A stretch of 5,346 nucleotides of DNA. Source: Caldilineaceae bacterium (GTDB taxonomy: Bacteria; Chloroflexota; Anaerolineae; Caldilineales; Caldilineaceae). A program made the translations under genes and the position numbers. The stretch lies in NCBI GenBank assembly GCA_026645635.1, contig JAPKMV010000294.1, positions 1-5,346 on the forward strand, written 5' to 3'. The notes beneath the pieces are model-generated. The model saw only the letters and a list, made by a program, of their open reading frames with translations. It made no database searches and was not told where the DNA came from. This document shows, piece after piece, positions 1-5,346 of the stretch. Positions within the stretch are counted from its first letter, which is position 1. Each line of letters opens with the position of its first letter.

Positions 1-243
1 GTTGGCCGTCATGCGGCTCTGGCCGGAGAAAGGCATCCCAGTGAGCACGCTCAACATCAGCGTGAGCACATTGTCCGGCCCCAGCGGGTCGGCGCCGGCC
101 GGCATGTGTTTGAGGATGTAGTACATGCCGAAATTCGTGCCGCCCATGTAGGTGCGGTAGAAGGCTTCGCCCGGTTCGTCGACAGTCAGGCGGCCGTGGG
201 TCAGGTCAGCGATCAGAATCTTGCCGTGATAGCCGTAGGGCAT
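1..243 (-). CDS. Aldehyde:ferredoxin oxidoreductase-like protein, N-terminal fragment
   Basis: This is the first 81 codons of a gene that runs off the left edge. The peptide opens MPYGYHGKILIADLTHGRLT, followed by an acidic stretch, AFYRTYMGG (residues 27-35), DPLGPDN (52-58) and LTGMPFSGQSR (67-77). This order (G(K/R)IL..DLT.G...., a YxGG turn, DPLGP-N, LTG.P.SG) is the known start of the AOR family N-terminal domain, which binds the tungsten or molybdenum bis-pterin cofactor. Full family members are about 600 residues and oxidise aldehydes to acids in the cytoplasm with ferredoxin as acceptor; some relatives have other substrates. Here the usual GG-R-G-L-G is GG-T-N-F-G (34-38), so this is probably a divergent subfamily and the substrate cannot be named. 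The ATG at 243-241 is preceded by AGGAG (257-253) at a 9-nt spacing, which fixes the start. The fragment shows no cofactor-ligand Cys because those lie further into the protein. Confidence 0.85.
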   Translation of the reverse strand, partial: MPYGYHGKILIADLTHGRLTVDEPGEAFYRTYMGGTNFGMYYILKHMPAGADPLGPDNVLTLMLSVLTGMPFSGQSRMTAN

Positions 244-286
244 GGAATGTTTCTCCTAAACTCTGCTGGCGACGGACGGATCAGAA

Positions 287-358
287 TGTCCAATCTCCAA
301 TCTCTAATCTCCAATCTCTATCCGAGATTGGAGATTAGAGATTGGAGATTTATGGACA
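287..358. repeat. Near-perfect AT-rich inverted repeat built of heptad units
   Basis: The arms 292-318 and 324-350 are exact reverse complements over 27 bp, with a 5-nt loop TATCC at 319-323. Five further pairs (TGTCC 287-291 with GGACA 354-358) extend the stem past a 3-nt bulge at 351-353. Each arm is itself a tandem repeat: the 14-mer AATCTCCAATCTCT occurs almost twice, made of 7-nt units AATCTC(C/T). The stem is about 40% GC in a much richer background. It begins at the last base of the upstream lipoprotein stop codon (352-350) and lies about 30 nt before the ribosome binding site of the AOR-like gene. In minus-strand RNA it would form a very stable hairpin, but no U-run follows, so it is not a textbook intrinsic terminator. 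It could be a dispersed palindromic repeat, a transcript-end stabiliser or a protein-binding site; the sequence alone does not decide. Confidence 0.95.
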
Positions 359-778
359 GCCCAGTGTCGTCTTGGCCTGGTCCAGCGCCGTGTTGACTGC
401 GCTTAGGTTCTGGCGCAGGCCATCCACCGCTGTGCCGAGCGTCTCCTGGGTGGCGACGGAGTTCAACTGCGTCGAGAAGTTGTCATACGTCGTCAGCAGA
501 TCGTTGATTGCCGGCCGCTGCAAGACGCCGTTGGCCGCGCGCAGCGCTTCCACCAGCGTGTCCAGCCGCGACTTGGCCGCGGTGACTTCACTCAATGGCG
601 TATTGGGGTTGATGTCACTCAGTTGTACCATGGCGGAACGCACCGCCGCCACCGACTGGCAGAGCGCAGCCTGGGGGTTGACGTCGCCACCCAGAGGCGC
701 CGCAGCGCCGTCGCACGCTGCCAGCACCAGCAGCAGCGTCACCATCAGCACCATGATCTTCGCGCGATACACACGCAT
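350..778 (-). CDS. Small putative lipoprotein of unknown function
   Basis: I do not recognise the family. The 142-residue product starts MRVYRAKIM, has a hydrophobic core (residues 8-19) and a lipobox L19-A20-A21-C22. It should therefore be exported by Sec, cleaved by signal peptidase II and anchored by a lipid on Cys22. An Ala/Gly-rich linker (23-33) leads to a mostly helical, Ala/Leu/Gln-rich body without aromatic clusters, which suggests a helical bundle. Two other cysteines, C40 near the start and C141 as the penultimate residue, could form a disulfide tying the two ends together; that is inference. The ORF is open upstream to an ATG at 826, but the start at 778 is preferred. It has GGGAG at 791-787 with an 8-nt spacer and gives a normal-length signal peptide. 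The stop codon touches the palindromic repeat at 287-358. The gene lies between the kinase and the AOR-like gene, with no clear functional link to either. Confidence 0.75.
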   Translation of the reverse strand: MRVYRAKIMVLMVTLLLVLAACDGAAAPLGGDVNPQAALCQSVAAVRSAMVQLSDINPNTPLSEVTAAKSRLDTLVEALRAANGVLQRPAINDLLTTYDNFSTQLNSVATQETLGTAVDGLRQNLSAVNTALDQAKTTLGCP

Positions 779-786
779 CGGTATTA

Positions 787-791
787 CTCCC
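787..791 (-). promoter_or_regulatory. Ribosome binding site of the lipoprotein gene
   Basis: GGGAG on the minus strand, 8 nt before the ATG at 778, within AAGGGAGT. It decides the start of the lipoprotein in favour of residue 17 of the longer open frame, since the ATG at 826 has no comparable site. Confidence 0.7.
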
Positions 792-810
792 TTCATCACT
801 ACATGACTCA

Positions 811-816
811 ATTGTA
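811..816 (-). promoter_or_regulatory. Possible -10 element for the lipoprotein gene
   Basis: The minus strand reads TACAAT, one mismatch from the sigma-70 -10 consensus, in the most AT-rich part of this gap. Transcription would start about 30 nt before the ATG at 778. I find no good -35 hexamer at 16-18 nt spacing, so this is a weak call from one hexamer and its position. Confidence 0.2.
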
Positions 817-854
817 CAGAGAACACAACCTATCCGCACCGCTTCAACCTCTCT

Positions 855-896
855 GCAGATTGCCCAGACAAGCTGCCCGTTGTCTGCGAAATCTGC
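855..896 (-). terminator. Two-tier hairpin after the kinase gene, possible terminator
   Basis: An outer stem GCAGATT (855-861) pairs with AATCTGC (890-896). After a 3x3 internal loop, an inner stem CAGACAA (865-871) pairs with TTGTCTG (880-886) around an 8-nt loop. All 14 pairs are Watson-Crick. It lies about 28 nt beyond the kinase stop codon (926-924) and upstream of the lipoprotein gene, where a transcript end would be expected. No U-tract follows on the minus strand, so it may act with Rho, protect a 3' end, or have another role. Confidence 0.45.
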
Positions 897-923
897 GGTT
901 CAGTGTCCGCCGGCAACGGCGCG

Positions 924-3900
924 TCAGCGCGCAACCAATGGGGTCAGCGCTGTCATCAACTGCTCAGGTTTGACCGGTTTGGTCAGATACCCGTCCATCC
1001 CCGCGGCGAAACAGGCGTCGGCGTCATCGGCAGTGGCGGCCGCCGTCATGGCGATGATCACCGGCTGCGTCACCGGCAGGCGGCGAATCGTGGTCGTTGC
1101 TTCCAACCCATCTACGCCCGGCATGTGTACGTCCATCAGCACCACGTCATAGACCTGCCGCTGCACTGCTTCGATGGCCTCGCGTCCGTCCGTCGCGACA
1201 TCGGCAGTGTACCCCAACATCGCTAACATGTGCAGCGCCACTTTGCGATTCACCAGATTGTCCTCGGCAAGCAGGATGCGCAGGGGCAGCGCTTCCGCCG
1301 CAGGTTGAGCGGCATCCGGCGCTTCGGTTGACTGTCTGGCTGCCTCCTGGCGCGTGCTGAGCGCGCGCGCCACGCCGTCGAGCAGTGCTGCGCTGCGCAG
1401 CGGCTTGGTGAGAAAGCCGGCGAAACCCATCTGTGCGGTCTGTGTGCGGTTGGCGTCGCCGTAGAGACCGAGCAGCAGGCAGGGCGGCGCGGGGCGCTGC
1501 TGTGCCGGGAGCACCTGCGGCAGGCTGGCGCCGTTGACAAACGCCAGTTTCCCATCGGCCACCACCAGGTCGATGGCGCGCGGGCTGCTGGCGACCAACT
1601 GCTGCACTTCGCCCACATCGCGCACCCGTGTCACTGCACCGCCGGCCCGCTCCAGACAGGCGGCAACCAGTTGACCAACCGCCGCGTTTTCCTCCAGCAG
1701 CAGCACATGGGGGTGCGATGGCAGCATACGCTGGTCGGCGAGGCTTTGATCCGCCGCGGGCGTCAGCGGCAGCACAAAGTGGAAAATCGCGCCGTGCCCC
1801 GGCGCATTTTCGGCCCAGATCGTCCCGCCCATCAACTCCACCAGACGACGGCAGATCGCCAGCCCCAGCCCCGAGCCATCGTACCGGCGCGCGGCGGACG
1901 CGTCCACCTGGGTGAAGGGACGAAAGAGACGGTCGAAGCGGTCGATTGGGATGCCGATGCCGGTGTCGCGCACGCTCCAGTGCAGCACGTCGGCGCCGTC
2001 GCGCACCGCACAGGCCACGGTGACAACCACCTCGCCTGCCTCGGTGAACTTCACCGCGTTGCCGACGAGGTTGACCAGCACCTGGCGTAGCCGTGTCATA
2101 TCGCCCAGCACCACCGCGGGCACGCGCGCATCGATCCAATAGGCCAACTCCAGCCGCTTTTCCGCCGCCTGCGCCGCGGAGAGTTCCAGCGCATCCTCGA
2201 TGCACAAAGCCAGGGCAAAGGGCTGTCGTTCCAACTCAAGCCGCCCCGATTCGATCTTTGAAAAATCGAGGATGTCGCTGATCACCGAAAGCAGGGCGTC
2301 GCCGCTGGTGCGAATCGTCTCCACATAATCGCGCTGTTCGGCGGTCAGTGGCGTGTGCGCCAGCACGCTCGTCATGCCGATCACCGCATTCATCGGTGTG
2401 CGCAGCTCGTGGCTCATGTTGGCCAGGAAAGTCGATTTGGCGCGGTTGGCGTCTTCGGCGGCGCGGCGCGCTTCCTGCGCCTCGGTGTAAAGGCGTGCGT
2501 TGTGGATCGCAATCGACGCCTGTACGGCCAGCGCCTGCAGCCGTTCGGCATGTTGTGGCGTGAAAAAATCGGGTGTGGCATGGTTCACGGAGAGAAAGCC
2601 GAGCACCCGGTCATGGCTGAGGATGGGCACGTTCAGGTGGCTGCGAATCCACACATCGGTGCGCAGCACGACCCAGCCCGGAAAGGTGAGCACATTGGGC
2701 ACGATGACCGGCTGGCGCGTGGCGGCCGCCAGGTGGAGGTTACGCGTCGCGCTCAAGTCAAAGGTTGCCTGGACGCCGCTCTTGACATGGCTTTCGTCGA
2801 AGCGGTCATAGCCGATGGAGCGCACCACGCGCACGAGGTCGGCATGCTCCTCATCCAGCACCATGACATCCGCCGCATCCATGGGCACCACCCGCCCGAT
2901 GTTCATCAGGATGCGGTCGAACACCTCATCGAGGACGAGCGTGCTGGAGAGCGCGTTGGCTGTGTCGCGCAGCGCCTCGACGAACTCGCGCTGCTCCCGT
3001 TCGGCGATTTCGGCGCGACGGCGTTCGGCCAGTTCTTCCTGCATTTTGGAATAGAGATAGGCGTTGTCGAGCGCCTGGCTCACGGTGATGGCAACGCTGC
3101 TGGCCAGGGCGATGTCGGCGTCGGAAAACTCGCGCGGAACGTAGGAGTCAAACCCCAAGGTGCCGATGATCTCGTTGCGCGCTGAGAGCGGTACGATCAG
3201 GATCGACACAACCGGCCGCTGAAGCATGAGATCACGCACCGAAGCCAGGCGCGGATCCGTGAGCACATCGAAGGAAGCGAAAGGCTTGCCTGATGCAATC
3301 ATTTCCTCTGCCGGCGGGTTGCCCAACAAGGGGATCAGGGAGCCAACTGTGTTGGGCGCTTCAGCAGGAGCATGTTGGGCAATCACCCGCAGACTGCGCC
3401 GGTCTGGCTCGATCAGGGCAATGCCGACCTGGTGCGTTTCGAAGAACTCGGCCAGATCGGTGCAAATGTGCTGGAGCGCCTCATGCAGGTGCAGACTGGC
3501 CGCGTGGCTGATGATGCGGTTCAGCAGGCGCGTCTGCCGCAGTTGTCGCGACAGCACCGCTTCCATCTTGCGCTGCTGTTCCAATTCGACCTGGAGTTGG
3601 CGCACCAGTTGGGCATTTTCGATGGCCACCGCCGCCTGGTTCGCAAATACTTCAAGCCAGGTGAGGTCAGCCGGCGTAAACTGATTGGGCGCAGCCGCAT
3701 CCAGCACGATGCAGCCGAGAAACGCGTTGCGGCTCATGATCGGCGCGCTCACCGAGGAGCGCACCCAGGCGAAGTCCGGCAAGACCACCCACTCTGAATC
3801 GGTCTGGGCGTCGGCGACCAGGTAGCCCCGTTTGGTCTCCACAGTGCGCCGAAAGATCGCCACTGATTCCAGGTTGACGGAGAAGCCATCGAAGTAATCG

Positions 3901-4154
3901 TCCGCCAATCCGAAACGGGCGTAGCCGTGGGCGCGCACGGCCAGAAAGCGGGTGCGCGTCGCGTCGAGCAGGTAGATGACGGCAGCGTCATGGGGTGCAA
4001 CGCGCTGGATGTTGTGCAGCAGGTTATCCAGCGCCTCGTCGAGGCTGGCGCGCTGCGTCCCGGCGAATCCAGGCACAATCAGCAGATCGCCAGACGGCCT
4101 ACCCTTATCAGTTTTGATGTCACCCGACCTCTGCTTCATCGCCTCGTCCGTCAA
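924..4154 (-). CDS. Soluble hybrid histidine kinase: GAF-GAF-GAF-HisKA-HATPase-REC-REC
   Basis: This cytoplasmic sensor kinase phosphorylates itself on histidine and passes the phosphate to receiver aspartates. Approximate domains: GAF1 40-182, GAF2 222-366, GAF3 398-555, HisKA 572-640, HATPase_c 685-797, REC1 815-932 and REC2 957-1074. Charged helical linkers at 181-208, 366-395 and 552-575 are likely signalling coiled coils. The H-box is SHELRTP with phospho-acceptor H582. The N-box has N699, the G1 box is DTGIGIP (730-736), the F-box is FRPFTQVD (744-751) and the G2 box is GSGLGL (760-765), so the kinase core looks intact. REC2 has E964/D965, phospho-acceptor D1008 in MDVHMP, T1037 and K1059. 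REC1 keeps D867 and K917 but has E821/E822 and lacks the switch Thr, so it may be impaired. No membrane segment, PAS domain, Hpt domain or DNA-binding output is seen; the ligand is unknown and the phosphate presumably goes on to a separate protein. The longest frame starts at TTG (4154); an ATG at 4139 (residue 6) is about as likely, and both have weak ribosome binding sites. Confidence 0.95.
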   Translation of the reverse strand: MTDEAMKQRSGDIKTDKGRPSGDLLIVPGFAGTQRASLDEALDNLLHNIQRVAPHDAAVIYLLDATRTRFLAVRAHGYARFGLADDYFDGFSVNLESVAIFRRTVETKRGYLVADAQTDSEWVVLPDFAWVRSSVSAPIMSRNAFLGCIVLDAAAPNQFTPADLTWLEVFANQAAVAIENAQLVRQLQVELEQQRKMEAVLSRQLRQTRLLNRIISHAASLHLHEALQHICTDLAEFFETHQVGIALIEPDRRSLRVIAQHAPAEAPNTVGSLIPLLGNPPAEEMIASGKPFASFDVLTDPRLASVRDLMLQRPVVSILIVPLSARNEIIGTLGFDSYVPREFSDADIALASSVAITVSQALDNAYLYSKMQEELAERRRAEIAEREQREFVEALRDTANALSSTLVLDEVFDRILMNIGRVVPMDAADVMVLDEEHADLVRVVRSIGYDRFDESHVKSGVQATFDLSATRNLHLAAATRQPVIVPNVLTFPGWVVLRTDVWIRSHLNVPILSHDRVLGFLSVNHATPDFFTPQHAERLQALAVQASIAIHNARLYTEAQEARRAAEDANRAKSTFLANMSHELRTPMNAVIGMTSVLAHTPLTAEQRDYVETIRTSGDALLSVISDILDFSKIESGRLELERQPFALALCIEDALELSAAQAAEKRLELAYWIDARVPAVVLGDMTRLRQVLVNLVGNAVKFTEAGEVVVTVACAVRDGADVLHWSVRDTGIGIPIDRFDRLFRPFTQVDASAARRYDGSGLGLAICRRLVELMGGTIWAENAPGHGAIFHFVLPLTPAADQSLADQRMLPSHPHVLLLEENAAVGQLVAACLERAGGAVTRVRDVGEVQQLVASSPRAIDLVVADGKLAFVNGASLPQVLPAQQRPAPPCLLLGLYGDANRTQTAQMGFAGFLTKPLRSAALLDGVARALSTRQEAARQSTEAPDAAQPAAEALPLRILLAEDNLVNRKVALHMLAMLGYTADVATDGREAIEAVQRQVYDVVLMDVHMPGVDGLEATTTIRRLPVTQPVIIAMTAAATADDADACFAAGMDGYLTKPVKPEQLMTALTPLVAR

Positions 4155-4208
4155 TCGCCGCCTGTTGCGAAAAGCTCAATCGCAGTTCTGTCGTCATAAG
4201 GTCTGGCG

Positions 4209-4244
4209 TCAGGCGGATAGGTGGTCTCGCGTGCACCCGCCTGA
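4209..4244 (-). other. Possible hairpin between hisB and the kinase gene
   Basis: TCAGGCGG (4209-4216) and CCGCCTGA (4237-4244) are exact 8-bp complements. Three more pairs (GTG 4221-4223 with CAC 4234-4236) lie inside a 4-nt bulge. It begins 29 nt past the hisB stop codon and ends 54 nt before the kinase start. An overlapping alternative fold pairs GGTCTC (4223-4228) with GAGACC (4243-4248), so two mutually exclusive structures can be drawn. No U-run follows. It could be a weak terminator for hisB, a leader structure of the kinase mRNA, or chance in GC-rich DNA. The rest of this 119-nt gap shows no convincing promoter. Confidence 0.3.
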
Positions 4245-4273
4245 GACCCCATGATAGCACAACGGGAGGGAGT

Positions 4274-4867
4274 TCACGCCACCAATGTGCCCTTGGTGCT
4301 GGGAATCGCGCCCTGGCGGCGCGGGTCGATCTGAGTGGCGGCGTCGAGCGCACGCGCCAATGCCTTGAACAGCGCCTCCGCCTTGTGATGGTCATTGCGG
4401 CCATAAAGCACGCGCGCGTGAAGGTTCAGCCGCGCCTGCACCGCCAATGTCTCGAAGAGATGAAAGAGCAGATCCGTGCCCAGTTGGCCGAGGCGCGGGG
4501 TGACGAACTCTGCGTCGAAGTGGCAGTAGGCGCGACCGCCCAGGTCCACGGCGACGAAACCCAGCGCTTCGTCCATCGGAACATAGCTGTGCGCCGTCCG
4601 CACCAGGCCGCGGCGGTCGCCCAACGCCTGGTCGAGCGCCTTGCCCAGGCAGATGAAGACATCTTCCGCCGTGTGATGTTCGTCCACGTGCAAGTCGCCC
4701 TGGGCGCGCACCGTCAGGTCGAACAGACCGTGGCTGGCAAAGAGCGTCAACATGTGGTCGAGAAAACCGATCCCCGTGTCGATCTGCGCCAGCCCGCCGC
4801 CGTCCATGTTCAGGCTCAATTCGATTTTTGTTTCGCCCGTCGTCCGGGTAATGTGCGCTGCGCGCAT
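4274..4867 (-). CDS. hisB: Imidazoleglycerol-phosphate dehydratase
   Basis: HisB removes water from D-erythro-imidazole-glycerol phosphate to give imidazole-acetol phosphate, in the histidine pathway in the cytoplasm; the family forms a 24-subunit assembly with two metal ions (Mn) per active site. The 197-residue protein has the normal length of the monofunctional enzyme, with no fused histidinol-phosphatase domain. All signatures are present: GIGFLDHM (32-39), DEHHTAED (62-69), FHLFETLA (135-142), RNDHHKAEA (157-165) and the C-terminal STKG (190-193). The family metal ligands are represented by H38, H64, H65, E68, H136, H160, H161 and E164. The ATG at 4867-4865 is preceded by GGGAG (4880-4876) with an 8-nt spacer, inside the 23-nt gap after hypE. 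It is probably co-transcribed with hypE, which is unusual because no other his gene is visible nearby. Confidence 0.97.
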   Translation of the reverse strand: MRAAHITRTTGETKIELSLNMDGGGLAQIDTGIGFLDHMLTLFASHGLFDLTVRAQGDLHVDEHHTAEDVFICLGKALDQALGDRRGLVRTAHSYVPMDEALGFVAVDLGGRAYCHFDAEFVTPRLGQLGTDLLFHLFETLAVQARLNLHARVLYGRNDHHKAEALFKALARALDAATQIDPRRQGAIPSTKGTLVA

Positions 4868-4890
4868 CGGTCACTCTCCCTTACATAACG

Positions 4891-5346
4891 TCAGCAAATC
4901 CTCGGCAACTGCTCCCCGCTCAACATGTCCACCACACGCATCCCGCCGATGCGGCTGCGCAGGAAGACGCGGCCTGGATGCTCCGCCACCACGCGGCCGA
5001 TGACCGCCGCTTCCTGGCCCAAGGGGTGGCTGCGCATGGCCGCCAGCACTGCGTCTGCGGCTTCTGGCGCGACCAACGCCAGGCACTTGCCCTCGTTGGC
5101 CACGTAGAGCGGGTCGAGGCCGAGAATTTCGCACGCGCCGCGCACTTCTTCGTGGATCGGGATCGCTGCCTCGTCCAGGCGGATGCCCAGCCGCGCCTGC
5201 GCCGCAATCTCGTTAAGTGTGGAAGACAGCCCGCCGCGCGTCGGGTCGCGCAGGACATGGACGTGTTCGCCCCCGGCCGCCAGCAGCGCCGCCACCAACC
5301 CGTTGAGCGGCGCGCTGTCGCTTTCGATGGTGGTCTCGAAGGCCAG
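4891..5346 (-). CDS. hypE: NiFe-hydrogenase maturation protein HypE, C-terminal half
   Basis: The frame is open through the right edge, so the N-terminal half of a family normally about 330-350 residues is outside the window. HypE receives a carbamoyl group from HypF on its C-terminal cysteine, dehydrates it with ATP to a thiocyanate, and donates cyanide to the iron of the NiFe active site through HypC/HypD. The visible 151 residues include the AIRS/PurM-type motif DPTRGG (34-39 of the fragment), EEVRGACE (66-73), LDPLYVANEGK (77-87) and a RIGG segment (132-135). The protein ends exactly in PRIC with the catalytic Cys151 last, as required for activity. Nothing suggests decay. It implies that the organism makes a NiFe hydrogenase; other hyp or hydrogenase genes may lie to the right. 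hisB follows after 23 nt. Confidence 0.96.
   Translation of the reverse strand: MAFETTIESDSAPLNGLVAALLAAGGEHVHVLRDPTRGGLSSTLNEIAAQARLGIRLDEAAIPIHEEVRGACEILGLDPLYVANEGKCLALVAPEAADAVLAAMRSHPLGQEAAVIGRVVAEHPGRVFLRSRIGGMRVVDMLSGEQLPRIC

Noticed and set aside
287..358. CRISPR-like or integron-like reading of the heptad repeats
   Set aside because: The units are contiguous without spacers and the arms are mirror complements, so this is a palindromic tandem repeat and not an array; no cas or integrase gene is nearby.
342..806. Plus-strand frame opposite the lipoprotein gene
   Set aside because: It is antisense to a gene with a clear signal peptide, lipobox and ribosome binding site, and its Ser/Thr/Ala-rich product has no domain features.
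779..826. Upstream extension of the lipoprotein to the ATG at 826
   Set aside because: It would put 16 extra residues before a normal signal peptide and bury the good GGGAG site inside the gene.
908..921. Short hairpin CGCCG-GCAA-CGGCG just after the kinase stop codon
   Set aside because: Only five pairs in GC-rich DNA. The GNRA-type loop appears on the plus strand, not on the transcribed RNA, and no U-run follows.
1147..2205. 352-codon frame on the minus strand overlapping the kinase in another frame
   Set aside because: Its product is Arg/Gly/Ala-rich low-complexity sequence, and the other frame of the same DNA encodes intact HATPase and receiver motifs.
2355..3185. Long open frame (276 codons) on the plus strand, antisense to the kinase
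   Set aside because: It lies wholly inside a well-supported kinase gene, gives a His/Gly/Val-rich product with no recognisable motif, and is the usual shadow of a GC-rich coding strand.
4251..4256. TATCAT on the minus strand as a -10 element for the kinase gene
   Set aside because: No acceptable -35 hexamer at the right spacing, and a single degenerate hexamer is expected by chance.

Overview
The window is a GC-rich bacterial chromosome segment in which every supportable gene lies on the minus strand. In transcription order (right to left) it holds: the C-terminal half of hypE, a complete hisB, a very large soluble hybrid histidine kinase, a small unrecognised lipoprotein, and the first 81 codons of an aldehyde:ferredoxin oxidoreductase-like (tungsten/molybdenum cofactor) protein. 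The GAF-rich hybrid kinase, the AOR-like gene, hypE and the general codon style suggest an environmental bacterium with anaerobic or hydrogen metabolism. Chloroflexota is my best guess, but this is inferred from gene style and there is no rRNA or marker gene to settle it.

Right end (4274-5346): hypE and hisB are 23 nt apart, and the hisB ribosome binding site lies in that gap, so they are probably co-transcribed. HypE helps make the Fe(CN)2CO group of NiFe hydrogenases, while HisB is a histidine biosynthesis enzyme. The two jobs are unrelated, so the pairing looks like an operon assembled by chance or a broken his cluster. Other hyp genes may lie to the right of the window.

Centre (924-4154): one 1076-codon ORF encodes three GAF domains, a HisKA/HATPase_c kinase core and two receiver domains. 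It has no membrane segment and no recognisable output domain. GAF1 and GAF3 share a distinctive W...W-R-S...P-I motif and look like copies of one another. The first receiver is divergent and the second is canonical. A 119-nt gap holding a possible hairpin separates it from hisB.

Left end (1-923): a two-tier hairpin follows the kinase and may end its transcript. A lipoprotein gene with a clear lipobox comes next, and its stop codon abuts a striking low-GC perfect inverted repeat (27-bp arms, 5-nt loop) built from 7-nt AATCTC(C/T) units. The AOR-like gene starts just beyond, with its own good ribosome binding site, and runs off the left edge. No stretch longer than about 150 bases lacks a gene. 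I see no tRNA, rRNA, CRISPR array, insertion sequence or defence system. The palindromic repeat is the one element the genes do not explain.
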